A stretch of 17,523 nucleotides of DNA, from assembly GCA_902773215.1 (NCBI GenBank), contig CACYDQ010000042.1, positions 1-17,523 on the forward strand. Direction: 5' to 3'. This stretch comes from an uncultured Spirochaetaceae bacterium. Lineage in GTDB: Bacteria; Spirochaetota; Spirochaetia; Treponematales; Treponemataceae. The notes below the pieces were generated by a model. It did not search any database. It was not told the origin of the DNA and saw only the letters and a list, made by a program, of their open reading frames with translations. Positions 6,445-13,720 of the stretch are shown here, piece after piece. A program made the position numbers and the translations under genes. Every line of letters starts with the position of its first letter. Position 1 is the stretch's first letter.

Positions 6445-7395
6445 TTACTTTATGACCTTGAGCGACTCGTGGTCTATCGTCAGGGCAACGACGATGAGGA
6501 AGATGATTCCCTTGACCAGCTGCTGGGTCGCGGAGACCGGGAAGACCATCGGAAGGCTCTTCTCCAGCACGCAGTAGGTCATCGTGCCGATGATGATGTT
6601 GGAGAAGCGCGCCCTCGCGCCGCCGGAAATCGGCATGCCGCCGAGAACCAGGGCAATCAGTATCTGGGTCTCCAGCTGGCGGCCCGCCGTTCCCGTGATG
6701 CTTCCGACGCGGACGACGTTGATGAATGAGGCGAATCCCGTAATCGCACCGGCAGTGACGTAGACCATGAACTTGGTGAAGTCCGGGCGGCAGCCGGAAA
6801 AGCGGGCCGCCGTCTCGCCCGCGCCGATTGCGCGGAGGTCGAATCCCACCCTCGTGTAGCGCCAGATACCGAACGCGACGACGAGGACAACCAGCATCAG
6901 AATCATCTTGAACCAGGTCTGGTCGAGCGCAAGGACTTCCACGCTCGCAGGGACAGGCCCCGCCGTCGTGATGTACTTGCAGAGGCCCCGGAAGAAGTAC
7001 TGGGAACACATCGTGACGATGAAGGATGCTATCTTGAACTTCACATGGAAGAATCCGTTGAACGCCCCCATCGCCGCACCCGCCGCCACCGATGCGATGA
7101 CCGCGAGCGGGATGTTGTACTGGGACACCCAGCAGAAGATAATCGAGGCAAGGCCGAGTATCGAACCCTGCGAGAAGTCCAGTCCTCCCACCGTCATGAC
7201 GAAGAACACTCCGGTGGAGGCAATCATCAGGACAAAGACCTGGCTCAGCATGAGGCTCAGGTTCTTGGGCTGGACAATCTTGCCCCCGGTCAATATTGAA
7301 AAGAGCACGACGATGCCCACGAATCCCAGCAGGGGGCCGAAGCTTCTCAGCGTGCTTTTAAGCTGAAAACGATTTGCCAAAACTGTATTTGCCAT
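6445..7395 (-). CDS. CUT2-type sugar ABC transporter permease (second)
   Basis: This 316-residue inner-membrane protein belongs to the ribose/galactose (RbsC/MglC) permease family and would form half of the transport channel. It is strongly hydrophobic, with about eight to ten predicted membrane segments. Family landmarks are VGGLDFSQGSILGLAS (about 69-84; usual form GGIDLSVGS), the GAFNGFFHVKFKIASFIVT loop, RAIGAGETAARFSG (usual GxNxxAAxxSG), and LGGMPISGGARARFSNIIIGT near the C-terminus. The start ATG 7395 lies 16 nt after the ATPase stop, with only a weak GGGAAG. It is the fourth gene of the transporter operon. Substrate cannot be read from sequence. Confidence 0.92.
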   Translation of the reverse strand: MANTVLANRFQLKSTLRSFGPLLGFVGIVVLFSILTGGKIVQPKNLSLMLSQVFVLMIASTGVFFVMTVGGLDFSQGSILGLASIIFCWVSQYNIPLAVIASVAAGAAMGAFNGFFHVKFKIASFIVTMCSQYFFRGLCKYITTAGPVPASVEVLALDQTWFKMILMLVVLVVAFGIWRYTRVGFDLRAIGAGETAARFSGCRPDFTKFMVYVTAGAITGFASFINVVRVGSITGTAGRQLETQILIALVLGGMPISGGARARFSNIIIGTMTYCVLEKSLPMVFPVSATQQLVKGIIFLIVVALTIDHESLKVIK

Positions 7396-7411
7396 ACTAT
7401 ACTTCCCGTCC

Positions 7412-8908
7412 TTAAATCATCTTGGCGATGAGGTCTTTCTCGCTCAGAGACTCGCTCCGCGCGAACTCCCCGTTCACCTTGCCGTCCTTCATTATCAGGA
7501 TGCGGTCGCTCATACCCAGAAGCTCGGGCAACTCCTCGGAAATCATGATGATTGCCTTGCCCTTCTTCTTCAGCTCCGTCATGAGGGCGTAAATGTCCGC
7601 CTTGACCTTGACGTCGATTCCTCGGGTGGGGCTGTCCAGAACGAGGATGTCCGAGTCCCTTCCTATCCAGCGGGCCAGGACGACCTTCTGCTTGTTGCCG
7701 CCGGAAAGCTCCGACACATACTGCTTGACCCCGGTCATCTTGGTGCTCATCTGCCGGGCGAACTTCTCCGCGAACTCACTCGTGTTCTTGTGCTGCAGGA
7801 AGCCATGCTTGGACAGCTTGTCCAGCGAGGGCAGGCAGACGTTCTCCATGATGCTGTCCGCGATGACAACGGACTCGTTGTCGCGGTCCTTGGAGGCATA
7901 GGCGATGCTGTGGGCGATGGCCCCGCGGATGTCGTCCACGCTGTAGCCGTCCGCCAGGGTGACGGACCCGGTCCTGTCATAGGAAGCCCCGAAGACGGCC
8001 TTGCCCAGCTCGTGCATGCCGCACTCGGAGAGGCCCCCGATGCCAAGAATCTCGCCCTTGTGCAGGTCCAGGTTGATGTTGTCTATGGCGTTGGGTACGC
8101 TGACGTTCTTGACGGACAGGACCACCTCCTCTCCGAAAGAGCCGTCCCAGTCAGTGCGGTAGTAGCGGTTCCCCAGCTCACGGCCGACCATCTCGCGCTT
8201 CAGGTCGTCCGCCGTCACTTCCTTGGAGACGACTGTCTTGACCAGCTCGCCGTCGCGGAGAATCGAGACCTGATCCGTGTGCTCCAGCACTTCGTCCAGG
8301 TCGTGGGAGATGAAGATGACGCAGCTGCCCTGGGAGCGCATCTTGTTCATCACCTTGAACAGCTCCTCGCGCCCGTCATGGCTCAGTGCGGTCGTCGTCT
8401 CGTCAACGACGAGAATCTTTGGGTTAAAGTAGGTGGACTTGACGATTTCGACCAGCTTGCGCTCCTCGAAGCTGTAGTGGTCTATCATCCTGTTCGCCTT
8501 GATAAAGCTGAAGCCGTAGGAGTCAAGGATGTTCTGCGCCTCGCGGTTCATCGCGGCGGAATTCCTGACGGGCCCCTTCATGAACTTGTCCTCTTCGCCC
8601 AGGAAGATGTTCTCGGCGACGGTAAGGCCGGGCAGGGTTCCGATTTCCTGCACGATAATCGCGATGGAATTCCTGTTCGCCTCTACCTGGCTCCTGACGT
8701 GCAGCTCCTTGTCCTCAAGGAAAAACTTGCCGCTCGTTATTGTATGTATGCCGCAGAGCATGGAGGAGAAGGTGGACTTTCCCGACCCGTTCTCTCCGAT
8801 AAGCCCGTGTATCTCGCCCCGCTTGAATTCCAGGTTCACGCCCTTGACCGCGGCGATGAGGCCGAAGTGCTTCGTAATGTTCTCTGCCCGCAATAAAATG
8901 TCTGACAT
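7412..8908 (-). CDS. CUT2-type sugar ABC transporter ATPase, two ABC domains (RbsA/MglA-like)
   Basis: This 498-residue protein has two fused nucleotide-binding domains that power sugar import. Domain 1: Walker A GENGSGKST (38-46), Q-loop Q87, a poor signature YSFEER (145-150) instead of LSxGQ, Walker B ILVVDE (165-170) then TTTAL, and switch His H202. Domain 2: the Walker A region GIGGLSECG (289-297) has no Lys, as is usual in this family, the signature LSGGNKQK (401-408) is intact, and Walker B is ILVLDS (421-426) with Ser where the catalytic Glu should be. The predicted result is one competent ATP site (Walker motifs of domain 1 with the signature of domain 2) and one degenerate site. The start has a strong SD, GGGAGG at 6 nt spacing. 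The upstream permease ends 12 nt before. Confidence 0.95.
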   Translation of the reverse strand: MSDILLRAENITKHFGLIAAVKGVNLEFKRGEIHGLIGENGSGKSTFSSMLCGIHTITSGKFFLEDKELHVRSQVEANRNSIAIIVQEIGTLPGLTVAENIFLGEEDKFMKGPVRNSAAMNREAQNILDSYGFSFIKANRMIDHYSFEERKLVEIVKSTYFNPKILVVDETTTALSHDGREELFKVMNKMRSQGSCVIFISHDLDEVLEHTDQVSILRDGELVKTVVSKEVTADDLKREMVGRELGNRYYRTDWDGSFGEEVVLSVKNVSVPNAIDNINLDLHKGEILGIGGLSECGMHELGKAVFGASYDRTGSVTLADGYSVDDIRGAIAHSIAYASKDRDNESVVIADSIMENVCLPSLDKLSKHGFLQHKNTSEFAEKFARQMSTKMTGVKQYVSELSGGNKQKVVLARWIGRDSDILVLDSPTRGIDVKVKADIYALMTELKKKGKAIIMISEELPELLGMSDRILIMKDGKVNGEFARSESLSEKDLIAKMI

Positions 8909-8920
8909 CGTTTTCCTCCC

Positions 8921-9922
8921 TTATTTTACGACCGAGCCTTTGACACCGCGGTTGGTAAGGGTGACAATCGCGAGGAGGACGGCTCCCGTGACGAAATCGT
9001 TTATCGTCGTGGGAACGTCGAGCGCGACGAGACCGTTGAAAATCATCGTGATGATGAACTCTCCCAGCACGATTGCGGTTACGGGGCAACCGTATTTCTT
9101 GAACGCGACCCCGAAGAAGGTGCCCATGAGGGGGCGGAAGTTCCTGTCCATCGAGGTCATTCCGGTGACGGCGAGCATACCCTTTCCGTAGCTGACGGTG
9201 AGGAGGGCCATGATGCCGACAAAGAGGTGCAGCAGGACGAAGCCGATGAACTTATATTTTTCGACGTTGATTCCCATGTTCTTGGCGACGGCCTCGTTGC
9301 TTCCTATGGCGTTGCAGTAGGTGCCGATCCGCGTGAAGCGGAGCAGGAAGACCATCAGAAGGAAGGCCGTGATTGCGACGATGAAATTCCAGGGGGCGTG
9401 GTTGAATGCGAGGATGCCCGCCTTGGTCAGCTTGCCGGGGAAGCCGGACTTGTCCAGGCCGACGACGTAGTTGGCGACGCTCTCAAGGATGAGCATGAGG
9501 CCGACCGTGACAATCATCGACGGGATGCGGAGCTTGGAATAGAAGAAGCCGTTGAAGCAGCCGATAAGCGCTCCGCAAAGAAGGCAGCCCGCTATGAGGC
9601 CGAAGTAGCCCATGGAGCGGGAGAGCAGGACGCCGACGAGCGAAGAAAGGACGATGTTCGCTCCGATGCTGAAGTCGAACAAGCCCATGACGACGATGAA
9701 ATAGAAGCCGCAGCCACCGACAGCATACTGGATGCTGGTCTGCAGGTAGTCGCCCATCAGGTGGGCGGTTCCGAAGTTGGACGGGGAAAGAAGCTTGAAC
9801 AAAGCCCAGAAAAAGACCGTCAGAATTAAAAGGACGCTGACACCGAAGAAACGTCCCTTCTTGAATTTCTCAAATGCTCCGCCCTGGGCCATGCCTATCG
9901 GGCTTGCGACATCTTTGGACAT
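8921..9922 (-). CDS. CUT2-type sugar ABC transporter permease (first)
   Basis: This 333-residue polytopic membrane protein of the RbsC/MglC family has a cytoplasmic N-terminal tail of about 25 residues and about ten hydrophobic segments. Landmarks are VMGLFDFSIGANIVLSSLVG (about 78-97), the loop FNGFFYSKLRIPSMIVTVG, the conserved cytoplasmic segment NAIGSNEAVAKNMGINVEKY (usual AxGxNxxAAxxxGI), and a glycine-bearing C-terminal region. It is clearly diverged from the second permease, so the channel is probably a heterodimer. The start ATG 9922 has AGGA at 8 nt spacing. It is separated from the binding-protein gene by 101 nt holding a short tandem repeat and a strong hairpin, and it is 12 nt from the ATPase gene. 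Confidence 0.92.
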   Translation of the reverse strand: MSKDVASPIGMAQGGAFEKFKKGRFFGVSVLLILTVFFWALFKLLSPSNFGTAHLMGDYLQTSIQYAVGGCGFYFIVVMGLFDFSIGANIVLSSLVGVLLSRSMGYFGLIAGCLLCGALIGCFNGFFYSKLRIPSMIVTVGLMLILESVANYVVGLDKSGFPGKLTKAGILAFNHAPWNFIVAITAFLLMVFLLRFTRIGTYCNAIGSNEAVAKNMGINVEKYKFIGFVLLHLFVGIMALLTVSYGKGMLAVTGMTSMDRNFRPLMGTFFGVAFKKYGCPVTAIVLGEFIITMIFNGLVALDVPTTINDFVTGAVLLAIVTLTNRGVKGSVVK

Positions 9923-9941
9923 GTTGGTATTCCTACTAATA

Positions 9942-9970
9942 TAAAATGATTACCGGTAAAATGATTGCCG
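9942..9970 (-). repeat. 15-nt-period tandem repeat before the permease gene
   Basis: TAAAATGATTACCG (9942-9955) and TAAAATGATTGCCG (9957-9970) match at 13 of 14 positions with a 15-nt period. They lie between the intercistronic hairpin and the permease SD, and could be a local duplication or a binding site pair. Confidence 0.7.
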
Positions 9971-10003
9971 CGCGGGTACAAGCGGAACTCGGCCCGCGCG
10001 GCA
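9966..10003 (-). promoter_or_regulatory. Strong intercistronic hairpin between binding-protein and permease genes
   Basis: GCCGCGCGGG (9967-9976) and CCCGCGCGGC (9993-10002) form a perfect 10-bp GC stem, extended by one A-T pair, with a 16-nt loop. On the minus strand it is followed by AATCATTTTA rather than a run of T. It therefore looks like an mRNA 3'-end stabiliser or partial attenuator that favours the binding protein over the membrane genes, not a full terminator. Confidence 0.7.
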
Positions 10004-10023
10004 GAGCTTTTCAGGCAGCCGTA

Positions 10024-11232
10024 TTACCTGCGGCTCTTGACATCTTCAATAGAAAGCTTGGCGGCGGTGGCGGCAAGGTCTTCCTCCGACAGCTTCGCCA
10101 TATCCTGGAGCTCCTTCGCATTGTAGGGAAGGTCATCCACGAAGTACTGCGCGTATGCCGCGTAGTCTGCGGGGGACGCAACGTAGAGGTAGGGGAAGGG
10201 AACCTCATAGAAGCTGTCCGTCGGGACGCTGTAGTTGCCCTTTATCGCATTGTACACGAGCATGAAGGCAAAGAGCGGGTCGCAGTAGTGTCCGCCGGAC
10301 TCGGCAGCCATGCCGCCGGAAGCGAGCTGCTCGTCCAGGTCGGCGAGGAAGTCGGTGGAGACGACGGCAATCTTGCCCTTGCGTCCCATTGACTCGATTG
10401 CGGCCAGGGCTCCGACGAGCGTGTCTCCGCCACCACCGGCGACGATGAGCGCGTCAACGTCCGGGTTGGCGTTTATGATGGCCTCAGCGGTCGCGCGGCC
10501 CGTGTCAGACGTGGTTCCGCCGTACTGGGGCTCGAGCAGGGTAACCTGCTTGTCGGAGTGCTGCTGGTTCCAGAACCTGACGCCGTTCTTGTAGCCTTCC
10601 CAGCGGAGCAGGAAGGTCGCGTCACCGGCTTCCCAGCCTTCCAGGGCAATCTTGCGGCAGCCCTTGTTGGCAAGAATCGTGACGAGCTGCTTTCCGTTCT
10701 CCACCTCGTCCTCATGGACGGCTCCGACGTAATAGGGGGAGTTCTGGGCGAGCTTGAACTCGTTGGGGTTTGTCTGCTCGCTGATGATGCGGAAGAACTG
10801 GGAGACGTAGACCTTGTTCTGCGTACAGGTGTTGATGACGGAAGTCATCTCTGCGGATGCCGAGTTACAGATGATGATTCCGTCGCATCCGGCGGCGCAG
10901 AGGGTCTCGGCGGAACCGGTGACCTGCTCGGAGATGTGCCCCTGATCGACATACATCACTTTGACACCGAGGGCCTTTGCGGCTGCGTCAAGTATGCGCT
11001 TACACTGGCTTCCGAGCGTGTCCGTGGAGCTCCAGATGGAGACTCCGATGAGGATATCCCCGTCTTTCTTGCTGCTCGTGGAAGAACTTGAGCTTCCCGA
11101 GGAGCCGGAGCTGGCTGATGAGCTTGAGCCAGATGACGATGATGAGCTGCCAGAAGAGTCCTTCTTGGAACAACCCGTGAACGACAGGCCGAGCACGGCC
11201 AGAGACAACAAGATTCCTAAAATCTTCTTCAT
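10024..11232 (-). CDS. Periplasmic sugar-binding lipoprotein of the CUT2 ABC transporter
   Basis: This 402-residue lipoprotein would capture the sugar and deliver it to the permeases. A signal peptide (1-20) ends in the lipobox SFTGC, with C21 as the lipidated residue. Residues 22-54 are almost only Ser with some Gly, Ala and Lys, an unusually long tether. The mature domain (about 59-400) has the type I periplasmic-binding-protein fold of the RbsB family: ILIGVSIWSSTDTLGSQCKRILDAA at the start, GCDGIIICNSAS, the hinge-region VDALIVAGGGGDTLVGALAAIESMG, and KIAVVSTDFLAD. It is longer than E. coli RbsB (296) because of the tether and a C-terminal helical tail. SD GGAGGA is close to the ATG. It is the first gene of the operon. 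The sugar is unknown. Confidence 0.92.
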   Translation of the reverse strand: MKKILGILLSLAVLGLSFTGCSKKDSSGSSSSSSGSSSSASSGSSGSSSSSTSSKKDGDILIGVSIWSSTDTLGSQCKRILDAAAKALGVKVMYVDQGHISEQVTGSAETLCAAGCDGIIICNSASAEMTSVINTCTQNKVYVSQFFRIISEQTNPNEFKLAQNSPYYVGAVHEDEVENGKQLVTILANKGCRKIALEGWEAGDATFLLRWEGYKNGVRFWNQQHSDKQVTLLEPQYGGTTSDTGRATAEAIINANPDVDALIVAGGGGDTLVGALAAIESMGRKGKIAVVSTDFLADLDEQLASGGMAAESGGHYCDPLFAFMLVYNAIKGNYSVPTDSFYEVPFPYLYVASPADYAAYAQYFVDDLPYNAKELQDMAKLSEEDLAATAAKLSIEDVKSRR

Positions 11233-11249
11233 AAATCCTCCAGTGTGAG

Positions 11250-11274
11250 GAATTGATATAAATCACATCAATTC
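11250..11274 (-). promoter_or_regulatory. Inverted repeat with CRP-like core in the transporter operon leader
   Basis: GAATTGAT (11250-11257) and ATCAATTC (11267-11274) are perfect 8-bp arms around a 9-nt spacer. Overlapping them, ATTGA-N6-TCACA (11252-11267) matches the enteric CRP core TGTGA-N6-TCACA at 8 of 10 positions. The site lies about 4-28 nt downstream of the predicted transcription start, so it would more likely repress or form an RNA hairpin than activate. Confidence 0.45.
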
Positions 11275-11284
11275 GATAAATATA

Positions 11285-11313
11285 ATTATCATTCAGGTTA
11301 TCTTTTTTGTCAA
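11285..11313 (-). promoter_or_regulatory. Promoter of the sugar transporter operon
   Basis: On the minus strand a perfect TTGACA (11313-11308), a 17-nt spacer and GATAAT (11290-11285) form a strong sigma70-type promoter. An A8 tract (11326-11319) sits upstream at about -41 to -48. The expected start is near 11278, giving a leader of about 46 nt before the ATG at 11232. Confidence 0.75.
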
Positions 11314-11399
11314 ACACATTTTTTTTATGCTTTGATATTTTAGTTGCGTTTAGTCTGCATATTTAGCTAAAAAAGATTCGCCGCTGGTTTCTCCCCGTA

Positions 11400-11426
11400 T
11401 TTACTAGAAAGCGGATTTTCTATAAT
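11400..11426 (+). promoter_or_regulatory. Promoter of gltX
   Basis: A perfect TATAAT (11421-11426) has a weak -35, TTTACT (11400-11405), at 15 nt. GAGG (11448-11451) is the SD, 7 nt before the ATG at 11459. Between this and the divergent transporter promoter lie AT-rich bases with the palindrome TTTAGCTAAA (11362-11371) and no gene. Confidence 0.6.
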
Positions 11427-11458
11427 ATAGAACAAAATCATTTTCTTGAGGTATATAT

Positions 11459-13033
11459 ATGGCAGATGAGGTAAGGGTTAGGTACGCCCCTTCCCCGACC
11501 GGGATGCAGCATATCGGCGGCGTGAGGACCGCCCTTTTCAACTATCTTTTCGCCCGCTCCAAGGGCGGCAAATTCATCCTGCGGCTTGAGGACACGGACA
11601 GGACGAGATTCGACGAGAAATATGTGAAGAACCTGTACGACACGATGTCATGGCTCGGCCTGGAATGGGACGAGGGCGGCGACAAAGGGGGCGACTACGG
11701 CCCCTACGTGCAGAGCGAGAGGTTCGAGCTGTACAAGAAGTACGCCGACGAACTGGTCGCAAAGGGCGAGGCCTACTACTGCTTCTGCGATGCGGAGCGG
11801 CTTGAGCGGATCCGCAAGATTCAGACCGAAAACAAGATGGCCCCCGGCTACGACCGCCACTGCCGCCTGCTCACCCCGGACGAGGTGAAGGAGAACCTGG
11901 CGAAGGGCCTTCCCTACGTCATCCGCCTCAAGGTCCCGCTTGAAGGCGAGACCAAGTTCCACGACCACCTGCTCGGCGACATCATCTGGAAGAACGAAGA
12001 CATCTCGCCCGATCCCATCCTGCTCAAGTCAGACGGATTCCCAACCTACCACCTGGCGAATATCGTGGACGACCACCTGATGAAGGTCTCCCACGTCATG
12101 CGGGCGCAGGAGTGGATTCCTTCCACCCCGCTCCACGTGCAGATGTACCGCTCGTTCGGCTGGGAACACCCGGAGTTCTGCCACCTCCCAATGGTCAACG
12201 GCGCGGACGGCAAGAAGCTGTCCAAGCGGCACGGGTCTACAAGCCTGAACGAGTTCCGGGCGAGGGGCTACCTGCCCATGGCAATCGTCAACTACGTCGC
12301 CCTGCTCGGCTGCTCCTACGAGGACGGCAAGGACCTGTACACGCTGGACGAGCTTTCCAAGGGCTTCAAGCTGGAGCACTTGAACAAGGCCCCCGCCGTC
12401 TTCGACTACAAGAAGCTGGAATGGTACAACGGTCAGTACATCCGCATGCTTTCTGACGAAGAGTTGTACAAATGGACGCTTCCCTTCATCACGGGAACCG
12501 GCGACGGTGCGCTTGAGATTCCTGAAGGCAGCCCGCAGCCCGCGCCCAAGGTTGGGCCGGACTACTCGGGTGTCGCGCTCGGCGAGGACGGGGAGCCTTG
12601 CTGCACAGACAAGTCGATGGGCATGTCCTCCGCCGACGTCAAGGCGGCCCTGCTCAAGCTGATGCCGTTGATTAAGGAGCGGCTGCACTTCCTGACCGAT
12701 GCCGCCGAGATGGTTCGCTTCCTCTTCACGGAACCTGCCGTTCCGCCCAAGGGCGACATCATCCCCAAGAAGCTCGACGAAGCCAAGACCAAGGAGGTCC
12801 TTGAGGCGGCGAAGGACTTCATCAGGAAGCTGCCGGAGCTGGACCAGGAGGCAGCAGACTCGCTTGCCCGCGAGACGGCGGACAAGCTGGGCGTAAAGCT
12901 CGGCGACTTCATGATGCCCATCCGCATGGCCGTCACCGGAAGCCGCGTCTCGCCGCCGCTCATCGGCTCCATCCTGATTCTGGGCGTGGACAAGTCCCTT
13001 GCCCGCGTGGACAGGACGCTCGCGGCCTTCTAG
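11459..13033 (+). CDS. gltX: Glutamyl-tRNA synthetase
   Basis: This 524-residue class I aminoacyl-tRNA synthetase charges tRNA-Glu with glutamate in the cytosol. The Rossmann catalytic domain begins VRYAPSPTGMQHIGGVRTALFNYLFAR, with HIGG (18-21) as the GluRS form of HIGH. LRLEDTDRTR (41-50) is the glutamate-binding region, and GKKLSKRHGS (251-260) holds the KMSKS-type loop. C108, C110 and C135 resemble the zinc motif of some GluRS, but the expected fourth ligand after C135 is missing. Between about 350 and 390 the anticodon-binding part carries a Pro/Gly/acid-rich insert (from IPEGSPQPAPK). Whether it also charges tRNA-Gln cannot be decided here. It is monocistronic by context and ends 12 nt from the convergent lipoprotein gene. 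Confidence 0.97.
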   Translation: MADEVRVRYAPSPTGMQHIGGVRTALFNYLFARSKGGKFILRLEDTDRTRFDEKYVKNLYDTMSWLGLEWDEGGDKGGDYGPYVQSERFELYKKYADELVAKGEAYYCFCDAERLERIRKIQTENKMAPGYDRHCRLLTPDEVKENLAKGLPYVIRLKVPLEGETKFHDHLLGDIIWKNEDISPDPILLKSDGFPTYHLANIVDDHLMKVSHVMRAQEWIPSTPLHVQMYRSFGWEHPEFCHLPMVNGADGKKLSKRHGSTSLNEFRARGYLPMAIVNYVALLGCSYEDGKDLYTLDELSKGFKLEHLNKAPAVFDYKKLEWYNGQYIRMLSDEELYKWTLPFITGTGDGALEIPEGSPQPAPKVGPDYSGVALGEDGEPCCTDKSMGMSSADVKAALLKLMPLIKERLHFLTDAAEMVRFLFTEPAVPPKGDIIPKKLDEAKTKEVLEAAKDFIRKLPELDQEAADSLARETADKLGVKLGDFMMPIRMAVTGSRVSPPLIGSILILGVDKSLARVDRTLAAF

Positions 13034-13045
13034 TCCGCCCCTCCA

Positions 13046-13720
13046 TTACTCCATCTTGACGAACTGGATGTAGTCCAGGCTCATGCCGGGGCTGGCCGAG
13101 GAGACAGAGATAAGGTAGTCCTGCTCCTCGGTGATGTCGAAGTATATCGGGGCACGGGTGGTCAGCTCCCAGACTCCGAGGGGCGGGTCGCTCGGATAGG
13201 TGTCGTAGCTGTTCCCGCCGATGCTGACGCTGACCGCCGCATGGGCGGCATCGGAGGCTTTCTCGGACAAGAGACACTCGTAGCGGCCTGCGGGGAAGGT
13301 CACGCTGAACTCGGCCTTGGAGCCACGGGAGGAAAGCCGTGCCCCCCAGCCCGCGCTCGCCTCGGAGTCCGCGAAGAGGGAGAAATTCGTCAGCAGCATG
13401 TCCTCGAATTCCACCTTCACGCCCCTGCCGGAGAAGCTTATGACGGGCAGGACGGTGACGACGACGGGGCTGCCGTCGCTGTTCCGAGGCTTTTTCTCTT
13501 TCTTCTTCTTTTTGCCCGGATTTTCCTGCTCGTAGTAGGGCAGGTCAAAGTCCTGCTCCTCGGTCTCTATGACCTCCATCTTCTTCTGGGCATCATCGAG
13601 CTTGTCCTCCCAGACCTTGTCCTCGGTCCGCGTAGTCGCGCAGCCCGCAAGGGTACAGAGGGCAATCAGCGATGCCGCCAAAAGCCCCGCAAGGCGTTCC
13701 GTTCTGTTCATCTGACTCAT
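13046..13720 (-). CDS. Lipoprotein with C-terminal carbohydrate-binding-like beta domain
   Basis: I do not recognise a named family for this 224-residue protein. A signal peptide ends in the lipobox TLAGC (C27 lipidated). It is followed by an acidic stretch (about 32-68), a lysine run with few other residues (70-78), and a beta-rich domain (about 86-222). The end of that domain, VWELTTRAPIYFDITEEQDYLIS then SLDYIQF, resembles the last strands of galactose-binding-like or CBM6/35-type jelly rolls; this is inference by eye. ATG 13720 overlaps the dacA stop by 4 nt (ATGA) and has AAGGA about 8 nt upstream; ATG 13711 is an alternative start. Being coupled to a peptidoglycan carboxypeptidase, it may act in the cell envelope. 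It ends 12 nt from gltX, with no terminator seen. Confidence 0.75.
   Translation of the reverse strand: MSQMNRTERLAGLLAASLIALCTLAGCATTRTEDKVWEDKLDDAQKKMEVIETEEQDFDLPYYEQENPGKKKKKEKKPRNSDGSPVVVTVLPVISFSGRGVKVEFEDMLLTNFSLFADSEASAGWGARLSSRGSKAEFSVTFPAGRYECLLSEKASDAAHAAVSVSIGGNSYDTYPSDPPLGVWELTTRAPIYFDITEEQDYLISVSSASPGMSLDYIQFVKME

Noticed and set aside
6443..7009. Upstream extension of the rluC reading frame to an ATG at 7009
   Set aside because: It lies fully inside the permease gene in another frame, gives Arg/Pro/Gly-rich nonsense, and the S4 domain begins only after the GTG at 6442.
7790..8896. Long plus-strand open frame opposite the ABC ATPase
   Set aside because: No family motif, valine- and aspartate-rich shadow of a gene with all expected ATPase motifs.
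10961..11248. Acidic plus-strand open frame opposite the binding-protein tether
   Set aside because: The Glu/Asp/Leu runs are just the complement of the Ser-rich linker codons; no start signal.
13500..13520. T-rich run in the lipoprotein gene (lysine codons) as a slippage site
   Set aside because: The individual T runs are only 5 long and interrupted, and the frame is intact through the whole gene.
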